Shown here: piece after piece, positions 16,940-24,858 of the stretch
Layout of the letters: each line of letters starts with the position of its first letter
Position numbering within the stretch: the stretch's first letter is position 1
NCBI GenBank assembly: GCA_964628835.1
Contig: CAZVME010000016.1
Location: 1 to 53,127 of the forward strand
Length of the DNA: 53,127 nt
Source of the DNA: JAAGZL01 sp964628835
GTDB taxonomy: Bacteria; Pseudomonadota; Gammaproteobacteria; Chromatiales; Chromatiaceae
Direction of reading: 5' to 3'
Program-made: the position numbers and the translations under genes
The notes under the pieces: generated by a model
What the model was told of the DNA's origin: nothing
Seen by the model: only the letters and a program-made list of their open reading frames with translations
Databases searched by the model: none

Positions 16940-18376
16940 CTAGAAGAAATGTGTCAGACGCAGGCCTACGAAATCGCCTACAGCTTCGGAACCATTATTC
17001 GGATTAGTACCTGCGGGACCGTTCGCATTTGGAGCAATCACATCACGGAAAACGTAATTGGTGGTCAGGCGAGTCTTAGGGCTGAAATGGTAGCTTACAC
17101 CCAGCGCCGTCTCTTTGATGATGCGTTCGTCGATATCGTTCCATGCGCCGCTCTCCTGAGTTTCATAGAGCAGGTTGTTGCGGGAGTGCTGGATATCGAA
17201 CTGCCATTTTTTATTCAGATGGTAGCCATACGCGAGCGTGAAACCCTTGGCCTTGTTATCCTTATCTGCGGCTATCTGTATAAGGCCGGGAGCGTTACCT
17301 GGACAGTTGGTACAACTGCCGACGACCGATTGCAGAATCATACCTTCGGCATACATCATATCCAGCGCAAGCCGGTGCACACCACCACCGAAGAAACGTC
17401 CTTGTGCTTTCACACCAAAGCCGTAACGAATCCGGTCGAAGTCTTCACTTTTGGCACCACTATCAAGATAGAAATGGCGTTCCCCATCCTGATGATATGT
17501 ATACAGCTTGACGCTATTCTTTTTCGGACCCTTTCCACCCGGAAGGGCGTATTCAGAGGCCCAGTAGAGATTCAGATCCGCTCCACTGCTGTTGTTGCCA
17601 TTGAGATGCATACCATCGGCTTGACCCACCATAGCGGCATAGGTATGTTTCCATTTACCCGTTTTGAACGAATCAAAGAGCTGAATACCCCAGTCGCGTC
17701 CGACATCTGCATCTTCGCCGTATTTCGCGATAGTGCTGGCACCACCCTCTCCTGGAATTGGGCCACCCCCCTTTGCGTTGCCATCTACAAAGCGCTCAAT
17801 CTGGTTCCGCCGTACGAAATCGGTCATGTAGGTGAAGTTTTTCACCTTGAGCGATTCTAACAGTTCCTCCGGCCCCGGCTTTTTGAACAGGCCAACGCGT
17901 ACTCGCGCACCCGGTATATAATTCAATGTCACACTGGCGTCAGTTATCGAGACTAAACGGTCACGATGTATATCGAGTGGCTGGTGGGTTGAGGCATTGT
18001 TACCAAAATTTGCGGATACGAAATAGTTTATCTTCCCAGGTATGATATTACCGCGCGCGCCTATCACTAGAGCATCGAGATTGAATCCCTTTTTATCATG
18101 ATCCAGGTCTGGACCAACCCGGCACTGGTTCGGTAGGTAACCGTTAATCCCCGCTACGCCGCCCACCATTCCATCGAATTCCTCGCAGTCGAAGTTATTG
18201 GTATAGGTTAGTGCCGCGGCACCAAAAAAACGGTGGGTTACTTTTGCAGGCTCTGTGCCCAGACCCATGATCCAGTCTGCTGCACTGGCGTCATGCCCGA
18301 ACATAGATGAAAGAGCGCCTGCTCCCAGCAACACTGCTGTAGAACTCATCTTCACCACATTTGATTTGGAATACAT
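16940..18376 (-). CDS. Outer-membrane porin heading the sox operon
   Basis: The 478-residue precursor has a signal peptide (cleavage near SAA-D) and ends in HFF, the terminal aromatic signature of outer-membrane beta-barrels. Alternating amphipathic strands with Gly/aromatic turns run to the end (GFTLAYGYHLNKKWQFDIQ, LGVSYHFSPKTRLTTNYVF). It resembles OprO/OprP-type or related anion-porin barrels, but family assignment by eye is weak. Two pairs of cysteines are present, including a CTNCPG loop. It directly precedes soxX with 10 bp between, so uptake of thiosulfate or release of sulfate is a reasonable inference. Its size suits a 16-18-strand barrel. Confidence 0.75.
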   Translation of the reverse strand: MYSKSNVVKMSSTAVLLGAGALSSMFGHDASAADWIMGLGTEPAKVTHRFFGAAALTYTNNFDCEEFDGMVGGVAGINGYLPNQCRVGPDLDHDKKGFNLDALVIGARGNIIPGKINYFVSANFGNNASTHQPLDIHRDRLVSITDASVTLNYIPGARVRVGLFKKPGPEELLESLKVKNFTYMTDFVRRNQIERFVDGNAKGGGPIPGEGGASTIAKYGEDADVGRDWGIQLFDSFKTGKWKHTYAAMVGQADGMHLNGNNSSGADLNLYWASEYALPGGKGPKKNSVKLYTYHQDGERHFYLDSGAKSEDFDRIRYGFGVKAQGRFFGGGVHRLALDMMYAEGMILQSVVGSCTNCPGNAPGLIQIAADKDNKAKGFTLAYGYHLNKKWQFDIQHSRNNLLYETQESGAWNDIDERIIKETALGVSYHFSPKTRLTTNYVFRDVIAPNANGPAGTNPNNGSEAVGDFVGLRLTHFF

Positions 18377-18435
18377 CTTTAAATCTCCCCCTGATTGCTA
18401 TTACTATAAAATTGCACGTGAAATTAATACGCGGC

Positions 18436-18850
18436 TTAGCCGTAATGGCCTGCCCCGCGCTTGTTTAAACCTTGTAGCCCTTCCACTACAGTGGGTAAAG
18501 GTGACATGGGATTCAACAAATCCCCTGCCAGCCGCCACACTATATGTACTGTCTGCATGTTCTTGATTTTCATAAGCGAGCGCGAACCGCTCTTGGATAC
18601 CATTAGCCATGGTACTTGTTAGAATGGTGATTAGTTTGTCAACAGAACCGTTTTCCAGAGACTTGTCTGCAACAGTAACGGCTGGATCAACTGCTTCACC
18701 TGGCTTCAAACCTGTGTAGGGTGCGCCTTCTCTTCCATTCAAGATGTCGCAGTAGGCTGCAGCATCACCAGCATAAGCCAGGGGAAGAAAAGCAAGAATA
18801 GATACAATCGACAGCATGTTTTTTGTTTTAATTATGCGAGTTGTCAGCAT
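18436..18850 (-). pseudogene. Decayed DUF6448-like periplasmic protein gene
   Basis: The open frame starts with a signal peptide (LSIVSILAFLPLAYA) and continues YCDILNG directly into REGAPYTGLKPGE. In the DUF6448 family as I recall it, the HCDT-x-DGP start and the GEGAPYTGLKP block are separated by about 60 residues, so an in-frame deletion is likely. The later blocks (VTVADKSLENGS, AAGRGFVESHVTFTH) fit the family. At about 18483-18494 a one-base shift breaks the expected HYVEG: the neighbouring frame reads VVEGLQGLNKRGAG and stops at 18436, whereas the open frame runs on to 18404 with unrelated residues. It lies 27-60 bp upstream of the porin gene. A divergent intact small gene is the alternative. 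Confidence 0.6.
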
Positions 18851-19101
18851 GTTGTTATTTCACCAAGTGTTACATCAATACATCAATATATCAATTTGAT
18901 GACGGGACAGTACCACATCCGGCGTCCAAAGTCAGTCATTCGTCGACTATGAACGTCATTATCTGACGTTCATCACAGCATGTTGTTATTTTCAGCATGT
19001 TGTTATTTCACCAAGTGTTATATCAATTTGCGGCAGGACGCTACTCCATCCAGCGTTAATTCAGCCATTTATCGGCCAGGAACGCCATTTCTGACGTTCA
19101 T
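18845..19101. repeat. Diverged tandem duplication upstream of the sox operon
   Basis: Two diverged copies (18845-18971 and 18993-19101) both begin CAGCATGTTGTTATTTCACC and both end CTGACGTTCAT. A short extra CAGCATGTTGTTATT piece lies between them (18976-18990). Copy 1 contains GAACGTCA-TTATC-TGACGTTC (18951-18971), an operator-like inverted repeat, and repeated CATCAATA units (about 18872-18900). This is the expected promoter region of the sox operon; no convincing -35/-10 pair can be picked. Confidence 0.6.
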
Positions 19102-19490
19102 ACAGCATATTGAAACCCTAATACGCAATAGCAATCAACTTTGTGACAACTCCGGTCGCTTTTATAAAATCTTCTCCCACTGCCCGCCGAGGAGAGCAAA
19201 TCTGTGTACGGCGGGTAGTCCCAGCAGATGGCGTACTCCCGTTTTATGATAGTTCGTCACCCGGATGGCAGGGGTAGATATTTCTCTGCAAATTCAGCCT
19301 GTTATTGAAGAAACTACCTATGTTCCTCGTTGGTTGGTTCGAAGAGTTGCTCGACAAACCGCATGCGGCGCTGTAGCAGTGTCGTACCGAACCAGCGGTA
19401 GTGCCCACCTTTGTCATCAAGGGAAAACTCAACCGCCACGGTCCATTAAATACCACAGTCTATTAAATACCACAGTCTATTAAATATAAG
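19102..19490. repeat. Gene-poor stretch ending in 17-bp tandem repeats
   Basis: No credible gene is seen. The bases 19442-19490 are almost three copies of a 17-bp unit (TCTATTAAATACCACAG, first copy with one change), ending exactly where the intron-like sequence begins at 19491. A plus-strand frame at about 19290-19440 (KKLPMFLVGWFEELLDKPHAAL, stop, then PAVVPTFVIKGKLNRHG) looks like a broken coding remnant, but I cannot assign it. Confidence 0.45.
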
Positions 19491-19802
19491 GTGTGGGTGT
19501 CTTCCGCTGCCAGCCATGAAGAGCGAAGCTAAGGCTGGTAAACCACGGTAGCCGTGAGGCCGCACTACTTACCCGTCGTGCGCATAGCGCCAGAGGGGAA
19601 GCAAAGTAGGCTTCCGAGCACGGCGTCCAGTCATTCTGGAACTGGCAACGTAGCGGTAATGAGCTTGCGATGTTGTCGCGTAGTGCCAGTGACCGGGACG
19701 GCCTGGGTAATAAATTAGGTTGTAGAAGATTGAGTGCGTTTTGGGGGCTTGGATGCCCCCAAAGGCATCGCTAGATCAAAGAGTCGCTTACAGGGTCTGT
19801 GC
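19491..19802 (+). ncRNA. Probable 5' fragment of a group II intron (domain I)
   Basis: The segment begins GTGTGGG, matching the GUGYG 5' rule of group II introns. It is dense in stems: CCAGCC/GGCTGG near 19513-19545, GGAAGC-AAAGTA-GGCTTC near 19597-19613, and GGGGGC/GCCCCC near 19743-19761. The phrase CTAAGGCTGGTAAACCAC and the AGAGGGGAAGCAAAGTAGG stretch resemble domain I of bacterial group IIB introns as I remember them. No reverse transcriptase and no domain V are found, so it would be a dead 5' fragment. Another structured RNA is the alternative. Confidence 0.45.
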
Positions 19803-19872
19803 TTTCTTTTTTTATGTGTAAGTCACCATTGATAACCATCATGGACAGGAGTCTCCACCATGTCAGACTCAC

Positions 19873-20180
19873 CTATATTCATATTTACATTGATTTTTAC
19901 ATTGATATTCATATTTACATTTACATTGATATTGGACAAGGTAGCCACTTTCTTCACCACATGATTACTGGTATCTTTTATCCGCCGTCAGTTATTTATC
20001 GCTCAATTATGCATTTACTGTTGGGAGAAAATAGCGGACTGTGCCGCCTTTCCAATAAAATTACATTTAACGTTATTAAAATCTACCAGTAGGAAAGAGG
20101 TTTTCTATGTCACAAAGCAAAGCTTCCTATCAGAATGTACCGAAAATGTTTTGTATGTCACAAAACAAAGCTTCCTGTCG
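19873..20180. repeat. A+T-rich microsatellite and a 48-bp-spaced direct repeat
   Basis: At 19873-19934 the sequence is built from ATATTCATATTTACATTGAT-like units, a low-complexity repeat. At about 20106-20131 and 20154-20179 a 26-bp segment (TATGTCACAAAGCAAAGCTT start) occurs twice with a few changes. The second copy leads straight into the ECF sigma factor gene. The promoter for that gene probably lies here, but no consensus can be assigned. The long open frame through the microsatellite is not a credible gene. Confidence 0.5.
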
Positions 20181-20189
20181 AATATAACG

Positions 20190-20750
20190 ATGAACGGAGA
20201 TAAAAAGTTATACGCATCTATGAGCAGTGAAGAGCTCATGGTCTTATATCAGGAAGATGATATTGAGGCGTTCAATTGCCTTTATGGCAAATACAAATCG
20301 CTGGCTTATGGTTATCTACACAAGCGGGTAGGTAGACGGACCGAAGTTGATGAAATCTTCCAGGATGTGTTCCTGAGGCTACATCACTCCCGGTCGCGGT
20401 ACAAAGGTGAGCTGCCTTTTGAGCCGTGGTTGTTCACGGTGTTGCGAAATAGCTTGATTGATTACTACAGGAAAAATAAAAAGGGATACAATAATATGTC
20501 TCTGGATGGATTGGAGCTAGTCCCATCAGCTCTCCAGGTTGAAGATAGACATAATTTAGACGCTTTATTGCCCAGAGAAGTTGAACTTAGCACTAGCCAG
20601 CGGCGTGCCATTGAACTACGTTATGGTGAGGACTTTTCGTATCAAGAGATAGCCGATACGTTAGGAACTACTTCTTCCAATGCGCGTCAACTTATTAGTA
20701 GGGCATTGAAAAGGTTAAGGAAATTAATTGAATCTGGTGCAACAATATGA
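20190..20750 (+). CDS. ECF-type RNA polymerase sigma factor
   Basis: An extracytoplasmic-function sigma factor with only regions 2 and 4. Region 2 runs about residues 25-85 (EAFNCLYGKYKSLAYGYL, then EVDEIFQDVFLRL and FEPWLFTVLRNSLIDYYRK). Region 4 is at about 125-175, with a helix-turn-helix in LRYGEDFSYQEIADTLGTTSSNARQLISRALKRLR. The length of 186 residues is typical. ATG 20190 is used; ATG 20220 or an upstream TTG at 20151 are possible, and no strong ribosome site decides. The stop overlaps the start of the next gene by four bases (ATGA), a translational coupling usual for sigma/anti-sigma pairs. It lies between the sox operon and tRNA-Leu; a link to sox control is speculative. Confidence 0.88.
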   Translation: MNGDKKLYASMSSEELMVLYQEDDIEAFNCLYGKYKSLAYGYLHKRVGRRTEVDEIFQDVFLRLHHSRSRYKGELPFEPWLFTVLRNSLIDYYRKNKKGYNNMSLDGLELVPSALQVEDRHNLDALLPREVELSTSQRRAIELRYGEDFSYQEIADTLGTTSSNARQLISRALKRLRKLIESGATI

Positions 20751-21301
20751 TAGTGAAGAAAGACAAACATACTAGCTGGGAAAAGGAATTTTATGCGTTT
20801 GTCAATTCTGATCCAGTCTCTCCCCCTGTACGTTTGACGGAAAAGCTTGAAATCACCGTCAGTCATGATCTTGAGCCAGCCATTTGGAATATTTTCACCA
20901 AATTTGCTGGTGTGCAGGCTGCCTGCGCAACTATTACCTTGTTTTTCTGCCCTCAGTTTGAAATCGGGTTCGCAAAACGTGATCCATTTTCTGGTTTGGT
21001 TCAACAGCTTGGAGAGTTTGGCTTATTGATTGTCTGCGGGATGATATTTTTAGGCAGCGGGGCTCTTATGGCGCCACTTTTCTTCAGACAAGCTGAGGTG
21101 AAGGCGCTAGGTAGGTCAGTGCTTATCTATTTTCCTACGGTAGCTCTTCTTGCTCTAATGTTATTTTATCTGTTTGGCGCCAACATTAATTTGACTCTTG
21201 CGTTGCCATGGCTTTTTGGCGCATCGCTAGGCGGCCTGATTGGCTTTGAACTTGTTAAGTACCTTAAGAAAACCGTGATTTGTTCATACCGTCATTCATA
21301 A
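20747..21301 (+). CDS. Membrane protein coupled to the ECF sigma factor, putative anti-sigma
   Basis: The 184-residue protein starts with a cytosolic, charged segment of about 50 residues, followed by four or five membrane helices (FAGVQAACATITLFF, LLIVCGMIFLGSGALMAPLFF, SVLIYFPTVALLALMLFYLFG, LALPWLFGASLGGLIGFELV). No zinc-binding HxxxCxxC motif is present, so it is not a ZAS-type anti-sigma. The overall plan, a short cytosolic N-terminus plus a multi-helix membrane domain, recalls NrsF/DUF1109-type anti-sigma factors, though it is shorter. The ATGA overlap with the sigma gene supports a functional pair. Anti-sigma function is inference from context. Confidence 0.7.
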   Translation: MIVKKDKHTSWEKEFYAFVNSDPVSPPVRLTEKLEITVSHDLEPAIWNIFTKFAGVQAACATITLFFCPQFEIGFAKRDPFSGLVQQLGEFGLLIVCGMIFLGSGALMAPLFFRQAEVKALGRSVLIYFPTVALLALMLFYLFGANINLTLALPWLFGASLGGLIGFELVKYLKKTVICSYRHS

Positions 21302-21964
21302 TATGACCCGGTTCGAATGGCCCGGAGATAACCGGGATGCGCCAAGAGCCCTGCTGATGAAGGTTTTGAGCGCCACTTAAAACCTGCGAAATCCACTTTC
21401 TAGTAGCAACCGCCCATCCTGTGCAATTGGTCAGCCAACCCGGTGATCAACTCAGCATGAGTGATCTACGCATCCTGTGCTTCCTGAAAACTCATATTAC
21501 GCACTATTAAACTGCCACTATTGGGGCTTATTTCATAGATAAATCCTGTTTTAATCGTTTTTGCCTTGTTGGCGGGAAAAGGGGACAGATTTATTTTAAA
21601 GTGCAGAAATGTCTTGTGGTTTTATTTTAGTTCTAGATTTCGAACCGTCTGGCAATTCGAGTGTATATGTCAGACCTACCTTATATGTTTTTCCCATTCG
21701 AGCCTCGTTATAGATTTGATCAACTCTTGTCGCAATTAGTCTTGCAGATTGTACAGCCTGATGGGGAATTCGCGTATGTAGTGAACAAATGATTTCACGT
21801 TTGCCGGTGGCGAGCCGAATCGAAGAGGGGCGGCACGGTGAAAATAGAATATGCCGTAGCAGTTGCGTTGCAGATAAGATGGTATGCGCATGTTGGTTCC
21901 TCTTGTTGGAACCACTGCTTTGTATGAGTGCGTTGTGTCACCGGAATCGCGGAGAGGGCGCAAA
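21302..21964. pseudogene. Gene-poor stretch with an eroded minus-strand coding remnant
   Basis: No intact gene is seen. On the minus strand a frame ending at 21596 stays open for about 80 codons (to about 21845) and reads protein-like: HTRIPHQAVQSARLIATRV, DQIYNEARMGKTYKVGL, TYTLELPDGS, KIKPQDISAL. It has no start and no recognised family. Just beyond it, GGGGACAGATTTATTTT (21580-21596) is a phrase I associate with transposon-flanking sequence in gammaproteobacteria. The rest (21302-21579) shows nothing I can support. Confidence 0.4.
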
Positions 21965-21993
21965 TAAAAAACCCCCTGATAAATCAGAGGGTT
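21965..21993 (-). terminator. Intrinsic terminator after tRNA-Leu
   Basis: Read on the minus strand, AACCCTCTGAT and ATCAGGGGGTT pair around a two-base loop and run into TTTTTT. It lies 6 bp beyond the CCA end of tRNA-Leu. Confidence 0.88.
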
Positions 21994-21998
21994 ATGTA

Positions 21999-22085
21999 TG
22001 GTGCCGAGGAGAGGACTTGAACCTCCACGGGCCAAAGCCCACTAGCACCTGAAGCTAGCGTGTCTACCAATTTCACCACCTCGGC
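21999..22085 (-). tRNA. tRNA-Leu, anticodon CAG
   Basis: Read on the minus strand this is an 87-nt class II tRNA. The acceptor stem is GCCGAGG/CCTCGGC with discriminator A and an encoded CCA. The anticodon arm CTAGC-TTCAGGT-GCTAG places CAG at positions 34-36. There is a variable arm after it (TGGGCTTTGGCCCG) and a T-arm with GTTCAAG. It decodes CUG. It has its own promoter and terminator and stands alone. Confidence 0.95.
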
Positions 22086-22134
22086 AAAGGCTCGGTTGGG
22101 AGTTAATTACCATCACAACCTGGCGAGACGGCGA

Positions 22135-22163
22135 ACTTTACCGTTAGCTGGATTGCTTGTCAA
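22135..22163 (-). promoter_or_regulatory. Sigma-70 promoter of tRNA-Leu
   Basis: On the minus strand a perfect -35 TTGACA (22163-22158) is followed after exactly 17 bp by -10 TAAAGT (22140-22135). A G+C-rich discriminator (TCGCCGTCTCGCC) follows, typical of stringently controlled stable-RNA promoters. The tRNA 5' end is about 50 bp downstream. Confidence 0.8.
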
Positions 22164-22352
22164 TGTCTCAGGCATTTGGAATACTCAAATCCAACCATCT
22201 GGGTTTTGAATACGTGGAATTCAGTTGATTATGTGGTCTGCCATGGTTGCTTTCATACCGTTTTTATAATGCATGGCTCCGGGACAGGTTGATGGATCAG
22301 GGGTACAATGCTCTATTAAACGTCTAGTAAGGACTAACAAGGACTAACAATT

Positions 22353-24821
22353 GTGACAAAAGGTTCATCCCCAAAAAACTCCCGGGAATCTGACCCCCAC
22401 CGCGCCCGGGAATCAAAGAAATACCAAAACCCCATCCCCAGTCGTGAGTTCATAATGGCCCATCTGGAGGAGCAGGGTGTCCCCATGTGGCGCAATGAGC
22501 TGGCCGAGCAGCTTGGTCTGGAGTCTGAGGATGACCTGGAGGCCCTGCGCAGACGCCTGAATGCCATGGAGCGGGATGGCCAGCTAGTAAAAAATCGACG
22601 TGGCGCCTTTTGTCTGGTGAACGAACGCGATCTGATAGCCGGACGTATCATTGCTCATCCCGACGGCTTTGGTTTTCTCAAACCGGATCAGGGCGGTGAT
22701 GACCTGTTTCTTACTCCCCGGCAGATGCGCAGTCTGTTACATGGCGACCGTGCAGTGGTGCGAGTTGTGGGTGTGGATCGCAGGGGGCGCAGGGAAGGGG
22801 CGCTGGTGGAGGTACTGGAGCGGGCCAACCATAAAGTAGTGGGGCGGTTGCATATTGAGACCGGGCTGGGTTTTGTCCAGCCTGATAATAAACGTCTGCA
22901 TCAGGAGATTGTTGTGCCTGAGGCCGAATGGCATGGGGCTACCCATGGCCAGATCGTGGTGGCGGAGATTATTGAGCAGCCCACCAAGCGCACCCAACCT
23001 GTGGGACGAATTATCGAGGTCATGGGTGAGCACATGGCCCCGGGTATGGAGATTGAGCTTGCCATCCGCAGCCATGAACTGCCGGTGGACTGGCCGCAAG
23101 AGGTGGAGCAGGAGGTGAGTGGGCTGTCGGTTGAGGTGGATGAGACGGCTAAACAGGGCCGAGAGGATCTGCGCCAATTGCCACTGGTTACCATCGATGG
23201 GGCCGATGCCAGGGATTTTGATGATGCGGTGTATTGTGAAGAGCGTAAGAACGGTTGGCGTCTTCTGGTGTGTATCGCAGATGTATCCAGCTATGTAGAG
23301 CCGGATAGCGCCCTGGATCGTGAGGCCGAGAGCCGGGGCAACTCGGTCTATTTCCCAGACCGGGTAATCCCTATGCTGCCCGAGGTGCTGTCGAATGGGC
23401 TCTGCTCTCTGAACCCGGATGTGGACCGGCTCTGCATGAGCTGTGAGCTGTTTATCAACCGAACGGGTGAGGTGGAGAGTTCGCGCTTCTTTCAGGGTGT
23501 GATGCGTTCCCATGCTCGTCTCACCTATGATCAGGTGGCGGCTATGTTGATCGATGGAGATGGCGAACTCTGTCAACAATATTCTGATCTGCTGCCGGAT
23601 CTACACCAGCTATACGCCCTGTATCAGGTATTGCACCGCGCCCGCAGCAAACGTGGCGCTATAGATTTTGACACCACCGAGACCAGGATTCTGTTCGACA
23701 GTGAACAGAAAGTGGACCGGATAGTGCCGGTGTATCGGAATGATGCCCACAAGCTGATCGAAGAGTGCATGCTGCTGGCAAATGTGGCTACGGCCCGTTT
23801 TCTTCTGGGTAAAAAGATCCCGGCCCTCTACCGTAACCACGAGGGTCCATCAGAGGATAAGCTGACCAATCTGCGGGAGTTCCTGGCTGAGTTGGGGCTG
23901 TTCCTGCCTGGAGGCAAGGAGCCAGAGGCGGAAGATTACGCCGAGCTGCTGGAGTCGGTCAAACAGCGCCCGGATCGTCACCTGATTCAGACCGTGTTGC
24001 TAAGGTCGTTATCACAGGCCCTCTACAGCGCGGAAAATCTCGGCCATTTTGGGCTCTCCTTTCCCGCCTATACCCACTTTACTTCGCCCATTCGACGTTA
24101 CCCCGACCTGATCGTACATCGTGCGTTGAAACATCTGATTAATGGCGGCAGGCCGGAGGAGTTTGAATATTCCCAGCCCCGGCTCCAGGGGGTGGGTGAA
24201 AACTGTTCCAGCACCGAGCGGCGTGCGGACGAGGCCACGCGCGATGCGGTGGACTGGCTCAAGTGCGAGTACATGATGGACAAGGTGGGTGAAGAGTTCG
24301 CAGGGATAATCACCAGCGTGAACTCCTTTGGAATCTTTGTGGAACTGGATGAGATCTATGTAGATGGACTGGTTCACATAACGGCGCTGGACAATGACTA
24401 CTATCACTTTGACCCGGTGGGCCACCGGCTGAGTGGAGAACGCTCCGGGCAGGTGTACCGTCTGGGTGACCAGCTGAAAATCAAGGTGGCTGCGGTGAAC
24501 CTGGATGACCGCAAGATAGATTTTGTGCTGGCCGAATCCAGCGCCGATAGCGGCAAGCCGAGAAGGGCGGGTGGCAGAAGCAAGGCAGGACGCAGACGGG
24601 CCAAGTCCGTGAATATGGAGGTCGACGCTATCATGGAGGAGCCCGGTAAATCCGCCGGGCAGGAATCGGTGTATAAGGGTCCCAAAGATGGTGGCAAGGA
24701 TAGAGTCAAAAAGCCCAAGAAGACCAAGGATACGAAGAAGAAGAGCAAAAAGAGCAAGAGTAAACGTACCAGTAAAAAATCGGCCACTGCTACCAAGAAA
24801 AAGCACAAAGACAACCAGTGA
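22353..24821 (+). CDS. rnr: Ribonuclease R
   Basis: RNase R is a processive 3'-5' exoribonuclease that degrades structured RNA and takes part in rRNA and tmRNA quality control. The 822-residue protein has an N-terminal winged-helix domain (about 30-95), cold-shock OB folds (about 100-260), the RNB catalytic domain with TIDGADARDFDDAV (about 282-295, metal-binding aspartates present), an S1 domain (about 645-730) and a very Lys-rich tail (about 745-822), as in other RNase R. The start is GTG. Two copies of AAGGACTAAC lie directly upstream, the nearer giving a ribosome site 9 nt from the start. It is followed 37 bp later by rlmB, a common gamma-proteobacterial pair. Confidence 0.95.
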   Translation: MTKGSSPKNSRESDPHRARESKKYQNPIPSREFIMAHLEEQGVPMWRNELAEQLGLESEDDLEALRRRLNAMERDGQLVKNRRGAFCLVNERDLIAGRIIAHPDGFGFLKPDQGGDDLFLTPRQMRSLLHGDRAVVRVVGVDRRGRREGALVEVLERANHKVVGRLHIETGLGFVQPDNKRLHQEIVVPEAEWHGATHGQIVVAEIIEQPTKRTQPVGRIIEVMGEHMAPGMEIELAIRSHELPVDWPQEVEQEVSGLSVEVDETAKQGREDLRQLPLVTIDGADARDFDDAVYCEERKNGWRLLVCIADVSSYVEPDSALDREAESRGNSVYFPDRVIPMLPEVLSNGLCSLNPDVDRLCMSCELFINRTGEVESSRFFQGVMRSHARLTYDQVAAMLIDGDGELCQQYSDLLPDLHQLYALYQVLHRARSKRGAIDFDTTETRILFDSEQKVDRIVPVYRNDAHKLIEECMLLANVATARFLLGKKIPALYRNHEGPSEDKLTNLREFLAELGLFLPGGKEPEAEDYAELLESVKQRPDRHLIQTVLLRSLSQALYSAENLGHFGLSFPAYTHFTSPIRRYPDLIVHRALKHLINGGRPEEFEYSQPRLQGVGENCSSTERRADEATRDAVDWLKCEYMMDKVGEEFAGIITSVNSFGIFVELDEIYVDGLVHITALDNDYYHFDPVGHRLSGERSGQVYRLGDQLKIKVAAVNLDDRKIDFVLAESSADSGKPRRAGGRSKAGRRRAKSVNMEVDAIMEEPGKSAGQESVYKGPKDGGKDRVKKPKKTKDTKKKSKKSKSKRTSKKSATATKKKHKDNQ

Positions 24822-24858
24822 TTATTGCAGGCAACCGTATGAATTATAGGGCGGTAGC

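Noticed and set aside
16829..17860. 343-residue plus-strand frame opposite soxX and the porin gene
   Set aside because: Antisense to a clear porin and SoxX; it has no motif and begins inside soxX.
19244..19483. Overlapping 70-72-residue frames on both strands
   Set aside because: They overlap each other and the 17-bp repeats, with no ribosome site or known motif. At most this is a coding remnant, noted in the gap entry.
19799..20092. 97-residue plus-strand frame rich in Ile, Tyr and His
   Set aside because: It reads through the A+T-rich microsatellite; its composition is that of the repeat and no domain or ribosome site supports it.
21736..22052. Frames of 87 and 99 residues across the tRNA-Leu region
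   Set aside because: Both cross the tRNA gene and its terminator, so they are chance frames.
22737..23579. 280-residue minus-strand frame opposite rnr
   Set aside because: His/Leu-rich shadow of the RNase R gene with no domain signal.
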